Assembly (NCBI GenBank): GCA_024691045.1
Contig: JAILOC010000095.1
Location: forward strand, 1-34,025
Reading direction: 5' to 3'
From: Lachnospiraceae bacterium
GTDB lineage: Bacteria > Bacillota_A > Clostridia > Lachnospirales > Lachnospiraceae
DNA length: 34,025 nt
The number at the start of each line of letters is the position of its first letter. Within the stretch, counting starts at the first letter, position 1. A model generated the notes under the pieces. It did not search any database, was not told where the DNA came from, and saw nothing but the letters and a program-made list of their open reading frames with translations. Shown here one piece after another: positions 1 to 6,518 of this stretch. A program made the translations under genes and the position numbers.

Positions 1-16
1 ATAAGGAGGATCTAAA

Positions 17-742
17 ATGAGCGTTATTTCTATGAAACAGCTTCTTGAAGCCGGTGTGCACTTCGGTCATCAGACCAGACGTTGGAACCCTAAGATGGCT
101 CCCTACATCTTCACCGAGCGCAACGGCATCCACATCATCGACCTTCAGAAGACCGTAGGTAAGCTTGATGAGGCTTACAAGGCAGTCAGCGAGATCGTTT
201 CCCAGGGAGGAACAATCCTTTTCGTAGGAACCAAAAAGCAGGCTCAGGATGCAGTTAAGACTGAGGCTGAGCGTTGCGGTATGTATTTCGTAAATGAGAG
301 ATGGCTCGGCGGTATGCTTACCAACTTCCGTACCATCCAGTCCCGTATTGCAAGACTTCGCCAGATCGAGAGAATGAGCGAGGACGGAACCTTTGATGTA
401 CTTCCCAAGAAGGAAGTTATCGGACTTCGTAAAGAGTGGGATAAGCTTGAGAAGAACCTCGGCGGAATCAAGGACATGACCAGAATTCCCGATGCTATCT
501 TCGTTATCGATCCCAAGAAAGAGAACATCTGCGTACAGGAAGCAAGAGCACTCGGCATCACCCTTATCGGTATCGGCGACACCAACTGTGATCCCGATGA
601 GCTTGATTACATCATTCCCGGTAACGATGACGCTATCCGTGCCGTAAAGCTTATCGTAAGCAAGATGGCTGATGCAGTTATCGAGGCAAGCCAGGGAACC
701 TCTAACACAGATGCAGCTGAAGAAGCTCCTGCAGAGGCATAA
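17..742 (+). CDS. rpsB: 30S ribosomal protein S2
   Basis: This is ribosomal protein S2 of the small subunit, which helps S1 dock and supports translation initiation. The 241-residue product has the usual bacterial length. It opens with the family hallmark ([20 protein letters not shown], residues 6-25) and carries the conserved FVGTKKQAQ and [12 protein letters not shown] blocks near residues 69-104. The C-terminal tail is Ala/Glu-rich. A strong Shine-Dalgarno AAGGAGG at 3-9 fixes the ATG. The promoter lies upstream of the window. tsf follows 42 bp downstream in the classic rpsB-tsf order, so the two are probably cotranscribed and end at the hairpin at 1888-1917. Identification is secure. Confidence 0.98.
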   Translation: MSVISMKQLLEAGVHFGHQTRRWNPKMAPYIFTERNGIHIIDLQKTVGKLDEAYKAVSEIVSQGGTILFVGTKKQAQDAVKTEAERCGMYFVNERWLGGMLTNFRTIQSRIARLRQIERMSEDGTFDVLPKKEVIGLRKEWDKLEKNLGGIKDMTRIPDAIFVIDPKKENICVQEARALGITLIGIGDTNCDPDELDYIIPGNDDAIRAVKLIVSKMADAVIEASQGTSNTDAAEEAPAEA

Positions 743-784
743 TCAATTTGTAACAGTTAACCTGATTTTTTAAGGAGAAATATT

Positions 785-1864
785 ATGGCAGAAATCAGTG
801 CTTCCATGGTAAAGGAGCTGCGTGAGAAGAGCGGCGCCGGAATGATGGATTGTAAGAAGGCTCTTAACGAGACAAACGGCGATATGGATGCCGCTCTCGA
901 GTTTCTTAAGAAGAACGGTCAGGCTAAGGCTGAAAAGAAGGCCAGCCGTATTGCTGCAGAGGGTATCTGCTGCATCGCTTCCGAAGGCAACACTGCCGCT
1001 GTAGTAGAAGTTAATTCCGAGACCGACTTCGTTGCAAAGAATGAGAAGTTCCAGAACTTCGTTAAGGAAGTTGCAGAGCAGGCTCTCAAGTCAAATGCAG
1101 CTGACATCAAGGCATTTATGGCTGAAAGCTGGATCAAGGATACTTCCAAAACCGTTAATGATGTTCAGGTTGAAATGACCGCTACCATCGGAGAGAAGAT
1201 CTCCATCAGACGTTTTGCCAAGGTTAATGCTTCGGGCGCTGTTGCTACTTATGTGCACGGCGGCGGAAGAATCGCTGTTATCGTTGAAGGCACCGTAGCA
1301 GGAACCGAAGAGGCTCTTACCAACGTAGCAATGCAGATCGCAGCTATGAACCCTCAGTACATCTCAAGAGAGGATATCTCTGCTGATGAGATGAAGAAGC
1401 TCGAGGAGATCACTGTTGATTCAGCTCTCAACGATCCCGAGACCCTTCCCAAGCCCATCCTCGGAAAGCTCATCGAGAAGGCTCAGGCTGACAAGCTCTG
1501 GAGCGATGATGATGTAAAGGCTTACGAAGAGAACAAGTCCAACAAGTACCTCTTCAACTTCCTTTCCGATGCTGCAAAGGCTGCACTTGCAGGACTTGCT
1601 ATGCAGGATAAGGCTAACATCGTTGCAGACAAGATCTTCAGCGGACTTGCTCAGGGACGTATCTCCAAGCAGCTTAAGGAGATCTGCCTCATGGATCAGG
1701 TCTATGTTAAGGCTGAGGACGGAAAGCAGAGCGTTGCAGCTTACCTCAAGAGCGTAAATGCTGATCTCAAGATCGCTAACTACGTTCGTTTTGAGACCGG
1801 CGAAGGCATGGAGAAGAAGAACGAGGATTTCGCTGCAGAAGTTGCAAAGCAGATGAACGGCTGA
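785..1864 (+). CDS. tsf: Elongation factor Ts, enlarged C-terminal part
   Basis: EF-Ts is the guanine nucleotide exchange factor that recycles EF-Tu. The N-terminal UBA-like region (MVKELREKSGAGMMDCKKAL, residues 8-27) and the TDFVAKNE signature (residues 80-87) are intact. At 359 residues it is longer than the roughly 280-310 usual for bacteria. The extra material lies about residues 217-277, a helical, Lys/Asp-rich stretch placed before the C-terminal block that resumes at about 278 (NIVADKIFSGL, then KEICLMDQVYV). The reading frame is open throughout and codon use matches the neighbours, so this looks like a genuine lineage insertion and not an assembly fault. AAGGAG at 772-777 precedes the ATG. 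A strong terminator follows 23 bp after the stop. Confidence 0.97.
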   Translation: MAEISASMVKELREKSGAGMMDCKKALNETNGDMDAALEFLKKNGQAKAEKKASRIAAEGICCIASEGNTAAVVEVNSETDFVAKNEKFQNFVKEVAEQALKSNAADIKAFMAESWIKDTSKTVNDVQVEMTATIGEKISIRRFAKVNASGAVATYVHGGGRIAVIVEGTVAGTEEALTNVAMQIAAMNPQYISREDISADEMKKLEEITVDSALNDPETLPKPILGKLIEKAQADKLWSDDDVKAYEENKSNKYLFNFLSDAAKAALAGLAMQDKANIVADKIFSGLAQGRISKQLKEICLMDQVYVKAEDGKQSVAAYLKSVNADLKIANYVRFETGEGMEKKNEDFAAEVAKQMNG

Positions 1865-1885
1865 TCCCAAACAGATATGTATCAA

Positions 1886-1912
1886 AGAGTCAGGAGATAA
1901 CTTCTCCTGACT
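1886..1912. repeat. 27-bp inverted repeat, left copy
   Basis: Bases 1886-1912 are the exact reverse complement of 2137-2163. Each copy is itself a hairpin, but the five loop bases are also complementary between copies, so this is a true inverted duplication and not merely two similar terminators. The two copies are centred on the same point (about 2024.5) as the outer helix of the structured block between them. Confidence 0.9.
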
Positions 1913-1918
1913 TTTTTG
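1888..1918 (+). terminator. Rho-independent terminator of rpsB-tsf
   Basis: A perfect 10-bp stem (AGTCAGGAGA at 1888-1897 with TCTCCTGACT at 1903-1912) with a five-base loop TAACT is followed directly by a T-run at 1912-1917. It sits 23 bp after the tsf stop, in the right orientation to end rpsB-tsf transcription. An exact inverted copy, including the loop, occurs at 2137-2161. Confidence 0.9.
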
Positions 1919-1926
1919 TTTACAGC

Positions 1927-2122
1927 GCGGGTCCTGCCACGAAGTATGACAGTTTTCTTTCTTCGGCGCTAGGCGGAAATTCTTATATTAGACAATTTGC
2001 AGCTCATGCCGCAGGTGATTTGATTTTCCGATCCGCTGACGGGATCTGAAAATCAAACACCAGGCGAACGAATTTCTCGCAAGCGCCTGGACGAAAACTA
2101 TCATACAGTTCGTGTCACCCGC
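1927..2122 (-). ncRNA. Structured RNA candidate, copy A
   Basis: This non-coding stretch between convergent genes folds into a long hairpin-based structure and aligns with the block at 6327-6495. Read on the minus strand it has, in order, GGGTGAC (2120-2114), GCGCTTGCG (2086-2078), TCGCCTGG (2067-2060), CCTGCGGCA (2015-2007), a TTTCCGC-TAGCGC block (1982-1966) and GGCAGGACCCG (1938-1928). All of these recur in copy B. Helices are an outer GCGGG/CCCGC, a 14-bp helix pairing 2093-2106 with 1944-1957, a core helix with a bulged purine, and an internal hairpin at about 2014-2061. The 14-bp helix has one U.G wobble on the minus strand that would be A.C on the plus strand, which favours minus-strand transcription. 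No dedicated promoter is visible. A match to the raiA motif is my guess, not verified. Confidence 0.75.
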
Positions 2123-2125
2123 AAA

Positions 2126-2161
2126 TAAAAAATTAGAGTCAGGAGAAGTTATCTCCTGACT
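2126..2161 (-). terminator. Terminator of the 251-residue minus-strand gene
   Basis: On the minus strand, the perfect 10-bp hairpin at 2161-2137 follows the stop codon at 2169 within about 8 bases. It is followed by a T-rich run (TAATTTTTTATTT), a classic intrinsic terminator. Read-through would enter the structured RNA block. Confidence 0.8.
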
Positions 2162-2163
2162 CT
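2137..2163. repeat. 27-bp inverted repeat, right copy
   Basis: Exact reverse complement of 1886-1912. It begins 14 bp after the outer helix of the structured block, the same spacing as on the left side. The T-rich flank differs between the two sides, so identity is limited to the hairpin and two or three adjoining bases. Confidence 0.9.
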
Positions 2164-2168
2164 GGTTC

Positions 2169-2924
2169 TTATGAGTTTCTGCTTGTTCTGGAGGTTCCGT
2201 GAAGGATCAGATTTTCATCCGACGGATCCATCTGGATTATCCTTCCCTTTGAATCGTACTGGGTAAGGAGATTTGACGATATTGCCGGACGTCTTTCGCC
2301 TCCCCTTGTGATGATCCTTTCGAATTTCTCATCATCGCCTGAAAGGAGGGCATCCTTGATCGCTTTGTCCTCAAAGGGTTTGATGTGTTCTTCCGAAAGC
2401 GAGTCGATGTTCTTGTCGAAATCATCTTCGGGAAGCGATGAGAAGTTATCCCTTGATATTCCCTTATGGAAATTCAGGGAATCTTCTTCGTGAAGGGGAT
2501 CAAGATCTGCTTCTTCGCCGGGCTGTAAATCATCGGGCTTTGCTTCGTCGTCCTGGGGAGCACCGTCGTTAAGAGGTTTGCTTTCCCATATATTTCCGAA
2601 TATCCTGAGAACATTAGCCCATAAGCCGGAGAGGAATTCCTTTATTCCCTTTAAAAGTTTGCCTGTATCGATGGCACCCAGAGGAGCTTCCGGATTCGGT
2701 TTTTCGATTATCGAATCGTCATCACCTTGCGGAGCGGGCTTCTTTTCTTTGTTTTCCGCTTTCGGAGCATGATCGTAATAGACCCCTTCGTCCCTGGCGG
2801 ATTCTTCGGCAACCGCCTGTTCCATGGAAAAAGGAGTACTCCCTGCCGAGCCGGCATTCTTGCCTGATGCGGCGCCGACCCTCTGAGTCGTATAATTTTG
2901 TACTCTCGATACGGGTTCTATCAT
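2169..2924 (-). CDS. Acidic low-complexity protein of unknown function
   Basis: I do not recognise this 251-residue protein. It has no signal peptide and no clear transmembrane helix. Residues about 1-75 are Ser/Ala/Glu-rich and probably disordered. A short hydrophobic amphipathic stretch at about 89-115 (LLKGIKEFLSGLWANVLRIF) is the only obvious ordered or membrane-associating segment. Residues 120-200 are strongly acidic (Asp/Glu/Pro). The C-terminal 45 residues look most conserved in style (ITRGGERRP, then LLTQYDSKGRI), perhaps a short binding module. It ends at a strong terminator and is divergent from the GDP-fucose synthase gene with 114 bp between starts. The upstream ribosome binding site is weak (GAGC about 6 bases before ATG). 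Nothing indicates transfer. Confidence 0.75.
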   Translation of the reverse strand: MIEPVSRVQNYTTQRVGAASGKNAGSAGSTPFSMEQAVAEESARDEGVYYDHAPKAENKEKKPAPQGDDDSIIEKPNPEAPLGAIDTGKLLKGIKEFLSGLWANVLRIFGNIWESKPLNDGAPQDDEAKPDDLQPGEEADLDPLHEEDSLNFHKGISRDNFSSLPEDDFDKNIDSLSEEHIKPFEDKAIKDALLSGDDEKFERIITRGGERRPAISSNLLTQYDSKGRIIQMDPSDENLILHGTSRTSRNS

Positions 2925-2948
2925 TTTATGCTCTAAACTGAATGTTTA

Positions 2949-2957
2949 TGGTATAAT
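2949..2957 (+). promoter_or_regulatory. Extended -10 promoter for the fucose synthase gene
   Basis: A TATAAT hexamer at 2952-2957 is preceded by TG at 2949-2950, giving an extended -10 element (TGGTATAAT). No good -35 lies 17 bp upstream, which is tolerated with extended -10 promoters. Transcription would start near 2964, giving a leader of about 75 bases that contains a small CGGGC/GCCCG hairpin at about 2996-3023. Confidence 0.5.
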
Positions 2958-3038
2958 GTTTCTATATATTTAGTATTTTATCTTTTATTGACCCGTCGGG
3001 CAAGTTTTAGAATTTCTCGCCCGTCAGGCGGAGCGTAT

Positions 3039-3980
3039 ATGGAAAAGAACAGCAAGATTTATGTAGCCGGCCATAAGGGAATGGTCGGAAGTGCGATCCT
3101 CAGGGAGCTGAAGAAGCAGGGCTATGAGAACTTTGTACTTATGTCCCATTCGGAGCTGGATCTGTGCGATCAGAGGGCGGTTGAAGATTTTTTCGAAAGT
3201 GAGAAGCCTGAGTACGTATTCCTTGCGGCAGCCAAGGTCGGCGGCATTATAGCCAATTCCGAAGCACTGGCAGATTTCATGTACGACAATATGATGCTCG
3301 AGATGAACGTTATTCACTCGGCATTCAAAAACGGTGTCAAAAAGCTCGAATTCCTGGGATCTTCATGCATATATCCCAGAATGGCCCCTCAGCCGATGAA
3401 GGAGAGCTGTCTTCTTACCTCCGAACTCGAGAAAACCAACGAAGCATATGCACTTGCCAAGATATCGGGACTTAAGTACTGTGAATTCCTGAACAGACAG
3501 TACGGTACCGATTATATCTCCGTCATGCCCACGAACCTGTACGGGCCTAACGACAATTATCATCCGACCCATTCGCATGTTGTTCCCGCGCTTATCAGGA
3601 AGTTCCATGAAGCCAGGGTTAACGGCGAACCTGAGGTCGTATGCTGGGGTGACGGTTCTCCGCTCAGGGAGTTCATGTTCGTGGATGATCTTGCTGAGCT
3701 CTGCGTTTTCCTTATGAACAATTACAGCGGAGACGAAACGGTAAATGCCGGCACCGGAAAGGAGATCACTATCAAAGAGCTTTCCGAGCTGGTTGCAAAG
3801 ACGGTCGGTTACGAGGGGAAGATCGTCTGGGATACAACGAAGCCTAACGGAACTCCGAGAAAGCTTCTTGATGTATCAAAAGCAGAAGGCCTTGGCTGGA
3901 AGTATCATACTGAGCTTGATGAAGGACTCAGAATTTCTTATGAGGATTTTTTGAATAACCCGATGCGAGCTGAGAGATAA
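3039..3980 (+). CDS. fcl: GDP-L-fucose synthase
   Basis: This is a short-chain dehydrogenase/epimerase that converts GDP-4-keto-6-deoxy-D-mannose to GDP-L-fucose with NADPH, supplying fucose for surface glycans. The 313-residue product has the nucleotide-binding glycine motif GHKGMVG at residues 11-17, the catalytic Ser region GSSCIYP at 107-113 and the YxxxK pair Y137/K141. Length matches the family. I chose the ATG at 3039 because AGGCGGAG sits just upstream. An in-frame start at 2988 would add 17 residues unlike the family. The partner GDP-mannose 4,6-dehydratase is not in the window. No glycan cluster surrounds it, so it is an orphan here. Confidence 0.93.
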   Translation: MEKNSKIYVAGHKGMVGSAILRELKKQGYENFVLMSHSELDLCDQRAVEDFFESEKPEYVFLAAAKVGGIIANSEALADFMYDNMMLEMNVIHSAFKNGVKKLEFLGSSCIYPRMAPQPMKESCLLTSELEKTNEAYALAKISGLKYCEFLNRQYGTDYISVMPTNLYGPNDNYHPTHSHVVPALIRKFHEARVNGEPEVVCWGDGSPLREFMFVDDLAELCVFLMNNYSGDETVNAGTGKEITIKELSELVAKTVGYEGKIVWDTTKPNGTPRKLLDVSKAEGLGWKYHTELDEGLRISYEDFLNNPMRAER

Positions 3981-4032
3981 AGTGTTTTAAGTCATAACGA
4001 CCTGTAAACTCAGAGAGAAGGGAAACAGATCT

Positions 4033-5511
4033 ATGGAACAAAAAAACATTCACAATCAGGAAATTTCGGTAGGAAACAAAAGGCTTTTACAATCCGCAAC
4101 AATTCTCTCCGTTCTGATCACACTGGCCTATATCCTTGAGGTCATAAAGGGTACCAGAACCATTTTCTACACGATCATGGTCATATTATTGGCTCTCGGC
4201 CCCCAGATAGCGGGATGGATCGTGTTCAAGGCTAATGATTCTTCGAATTACGTTAAGCATATCGTTGCCATCGGATATGCCACGATGTACTGTTTTGTTC
4301 TGTTCACAACGACGAATGTCCTTGTATTCACATATGTTATTCCCATGCTCGTAATACTTACTCTTTTTGATGACAGACAGTATATCACCATCATAGGAGT
4401 AGGTACGGTCGTTGTTAATATCATATCGATCGTGTTATCACTTAAGAACGGTGTGATCACCGATTCGGCTGTTGCCGAGATCCAGGGTCTGGTCGTTCTT
4501 ATGATAGTCATTTACCTTCTCATGGTCAGCAACACGAATCACAAATTCCAGATCCTTCGTACCCAGACTCTTGAGGATGCCAATTCCAAGACCACAGAGC
4601 TTCTTGAGAATATCCTCACCGTATCCGACAGGGTAACTTCAACCGCAGAATCACTTGCAAGTGAGATGTCGACACTTAAAACTTCCATCGATCAGACGAT
4701 CGATTCAATGGAAGAGGTCAGACAGGGCACCAATGAATCTGCCGAGGCCGCACAGGCACAGCTTGAACAGACTACACAGATCTCCGATCATATTGAGACT
4801 GTCAGGAATTCATCCGATGTCATTACGCAGAATGTGGAGCTTGCAGCTGATGCCGTAGGCATAGGACAGCAGAATATCCGCAGAATGACCGAGCTTACCG
4901 GAGAGGTTGATTCCGCAGGTAAGGATGTTGCAGGCGCACTTGAAAAGTTCAAGAAGACTGCGGATGAAATGAATTCGATCACCGTAATAATCACCGATGT
5001 TGCTTCACAGACAAGACTCCTTGCACTCAATGCTTCTATAGAAGCGGCAAGAGCGGGAGAAGCGGGCAGAGGTTTTGCGGTAGTTGCAAGTGAGATCTCG
5101 AATCTGGCAGGACAGACCACTCAGGCTACGGAGAACATCAACACTCTTATCGCCGATGTCGTAAGCCAGGTAGGCACCATGGTCACTACCATTGAAAAGC
5201 TCCTTCAGATCGACGATGAGGAGAGCAAATGTGCCGCAGATACCGCCGAAAGCTTTGCCAAGATCTCCGGAACCGTTGATATCATCAAACAGCATACAGC
5301 CGATCTTGACAGCCTTGTCGGCAGACTTTCCAACGCAAATGATGAGATCGTCAACAGCATCCAGACCACATCCGCTGTTTCCGAAGAGGTTACCGCGCAT
5401 GCAACCGAAACATATGATGTAAGCAAGCATAATCAGGATATCGTTAATAATATAGGGGATCTTGTTAACAGCCTGAATCAGGATGCCGAGCTTCTGAAAG
5501 CCGGCAGATAA
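4033..5511 (+). CDS. Methyl-accepting chemotaxis-like protein, multi-pass, no HAMP
   Basis: A 492-residue chemoreceptor-type protein. The first 170 residues hold about six hydrophobic helices (roughly 19-37, 43-65, 72-92, 96-115, 119-137, 147-166) with no room for a periplasmic sensor domain. A long coiled-coil cytoplasmic domain follows. Its hairpin tip carries the CheA/CheW-binding signature at about 318-355 (QTRLLALNASIEAARAGE, then GRGFAVVASEI). No HAMP domain is visible between the last helix and the coiled coil. Known MCPs of this design usually sense through the membrane segment or internal cues. The ATG follows a GAAGGG site. A 13-bp inverted repeat and T-run (5545-5596) after the stop could end the transcript. 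No che genes are in the window. Confidence 0.9.
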   Translation: MEQKNIHNQEISVGNKRLLQSATILSVLITLAYILEVIKGTRTIFYTIMVILLALGPQIAGWIVFKANDSSNYVKHIVAIGYATMYCFVLFTTTNVLVFTYVIPMLVILTLFDDRQYITIIGVGTVVVNIISIVLSLKNGVITDSAVAEIQGLVVLMIVIYLLMVSNTNHKFQILRTQTLEDANSKTTELLENILTVSDRVTSTAESLASEMSTLKTSIDQTIDSMEEVRQGTNESAEAAQAQLEQTTQISDHIETVRNSSDVITQNVELAADAVGIGQQNIRRMTELTGEVDSAGKDVAGALEKFKKTADEMNSITVIITDVASQTRLLALNASIEAARAGEAGRGFAVVASEISNLAGQTTQATENINTLIADVVSQVGTMVTTIEKLLQIDDEESKCAADTAESFAKISGTVDIIKQHTADLDSLVGRLSNANDEIVNSIQTTSAVSEEVTAHATETYDVSKHNQDIVNNIGDLVNSLNQDAELLKAGR

Positions 5512-5541
5512 GATTGTTTTTCCTGTAAAAGAAAATATGAT

Positions 5542-5570
5542 TTGACACGGCCAAAGCAATTGTATACAAT
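5542..5570 (+). promoter_or_regulatory. Sigma-A promoter of the GntR gene with palindromic operator
   Basis: TTGACA at 5542-5547 and TACAAT at 5565-5570 are separated by exactly 17 bp. The 12-bp perfect palindrome ATTGTATACAAT (5559-5570) covers the -10 element. It resembles the TTGTATACAA-type operators bound by FCD-family GntR regulators, so direct autorepression is the natural reading. Confidence 0.75.
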
Positions 5571-5590
5571 AATACAGGCTTTGGCCGTGT
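5545..5590. repeat. 13-bp inverted repeat spanning the GntR promoter
   Basis: ACACGGCCAAAGC at 5545-5557 and its exact reverse complement at 5578-5590 flank a 20-bp centre that contains the GntR palindrome and -10 box. The right arm is followed by ATTTTTAT, so RNA from the upstream chemoreceptor gene could form a terminator hairpin. As DNA it could be a second operator. The two symmetry centres are offset by 3 bp. Confidence 0.8.
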
Positions 5591-5628
5591 ATTTTTATGT
5601 CGTTACGCAGCAGCGTAGGAGGTTAGTA

Positions 5629-6306
5629 ATGGAAGAAGATGTCAAAGAAGGCACTTCCGATAAATATTCTTTGAGGGGAAGAGTATTTTCGAGACTCAGG
5701 GAGGATATCCTTAACGGAAAATACGATGAAGGAGTGGAGCTTCGTGAGATCGCCATCGGCGAAGAACTCGGAGTGAGCCGTACCCCTGTTAGAGAGGCGT
5801 TCAGGCAGCTCGAGCTCGAAGGCCTTATCAAGATCATTCCCAACAAGGGAGCGTATGTTGTCGGTATCAGCGACAAGGATGTCAGGGATATTTATATCCT
5901 AAGATCAAGGCTGGAAGGACTTGCAGCCAGATGGGCGGTTGACCACATAACCGAGGAACAGATGGAAGAGATGGAGGAGAATGTCTATCTTGCCAAGTTC
6001 CATACGGAAAAAGGTCATAACGAGCAGATATTTGAGCTCGATAACCGTTTTCACGAACTTCTTTATGAAGCATCCGGTTCGAAGATCCTCGAGCATCAGC
6101 TCAAGGATTATCACCAGTATGTTCTCAGGATCAGAAAGAAAACCCTTGCAAGTGCCAAGAGAGGAACTCAGTCCAATCTCGAGCACGAGGCGATCCTTGA
6201 AGCAATCAAGAACAAGAATGCAGATGATGCCGAAAGACTCGCTCATGAGCATATGATCAATGCATATAAGAACATGATCGATAACGGTCTCATTAAACCC
6301 GAATAA
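5629..6306 (+). CDS. GntR family transcriptional regulator, FCD type
   Basis: A 225-residue repressor of the FadR/FCD group. The N-terminal winged helix covers residues about 12-80, with the recognition region EELGVSRTPVREAFRQLE and the wing IIPNKGAYVV. The C-terminal all-helical FCD ligand domain contains the usual metal/ligand residues in DNRFHELLYEASG and the late LEHEAILEAI...HEHM histidines. FCD regulators respond to small organic acids or sugar acids. The ligand cannot be told from sequence. The ATG at 5629 has AGGAGG at 5617-5622. Longer in-frame starts overlap the promoter and are unlikely. Downstream lie a structured RNA block and icd on the same strand, so a link to isocitrate metabolism is possible but only inferred. 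Confidence 0.92.
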   Translation: MEEDVKEGTSDKYSLRGRVFSRLREDILNGKYDEGVELREIAIGEELGVSRTPVREAFRQLELEGLIKIIPNKGAYVVGISDKDVRDIYILRSRLEGLAARWAVDHITEEQMEEMEENVYLAKFHTEKGHNEQIFELDNRFHELLYEASGSKILEHQLKDYHQYVLRIRKKTLASAKRGTQSNLEHEAILEAIKNKNADDAERLAHEHMINAYKNMIDNGLIKPE

Positions 6307-6326
6307 AAATACATATTTGTAAAGCC

Positions 6327-6495
6327 CACGGGTGACGCGGGCGAAAAACATCGACGTCGAAGCGCTTGCGGGAAAATCGGTCGCCTGGCCCGAACGAAGT
6401 GAGTGGCCTGCGGCAAGAATAATAACTTTTGAGTACAGAGATTTTCCGCTTAGCGCTGAGGTAAGGAGATGTTTTTCCGAGCGGCAGGACCCGTG
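6327..6495 (+). ncRNA. Structured RNA candidate, copy B, in the icd leader
   Basis: This non-coding block lies between the GntR gene and icd. Its blocks match copy A in order: GGGTGAC (6330-6336), GCGCTTGCG (6362-6370), TCGCCTGG (6381-6388), CCTGCGGCA (6407-6415), GATTTTCCGC plus TAGCGC (6440-6456) and GGCAGGACCCG (6483-6493). Outer helix CACGGG/CCCGTG (6327-6332 with 6490-6495) replaces GCGGG/CCCGC of copy A with a compensatory A-U for G-C. A perfect 10-bp helix pairs 6343-6352 with 6468-6477 and has wholly different sequence from the matching helix of copy A. The core helix keeps the same bulged purine. It ends 11 bases before the icd ribosome binding site. It could be an independent RNA or a leader element. 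A raiA-motif identity is guessed, not verified. Confidence 0.78.
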
Positions 6496-6518
6496 CGTGA
6501 TATATAAGGAGATTTATT

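Noticed and set aside
1888..1912. Resemblance of AGTCAGGAGA to the 3' box of cobalamin riboswitches
   Set aside because: The box here is simply one arm of a perfect terminator stem. The other conserved cobalamin elements (GGTG, CCCGCCACTG) are not in the required order.
1886..2163. Integron attC site
   Set aside because: The element is a long imperfect palindrome, but the outer bases do not fit the GTTRRRY/RYYYAAC core sites and no integrase or cassette is present.
2988..3035. Possible third fragment of the RNA family in the fucose synthase leader
   Set aside because: Only an 11-base match (GAATTTCTCGC) and a short CGGGC/GCCCG hairpin. The diagnostic blocks GGGTGAC and GGCAGGACCCG are missing.
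2988..3038. Longer start for GDP-fucose synthase
   Set aside because: The extra 17 residues are unlike the family and the good ribosome binding site is just before 3039.
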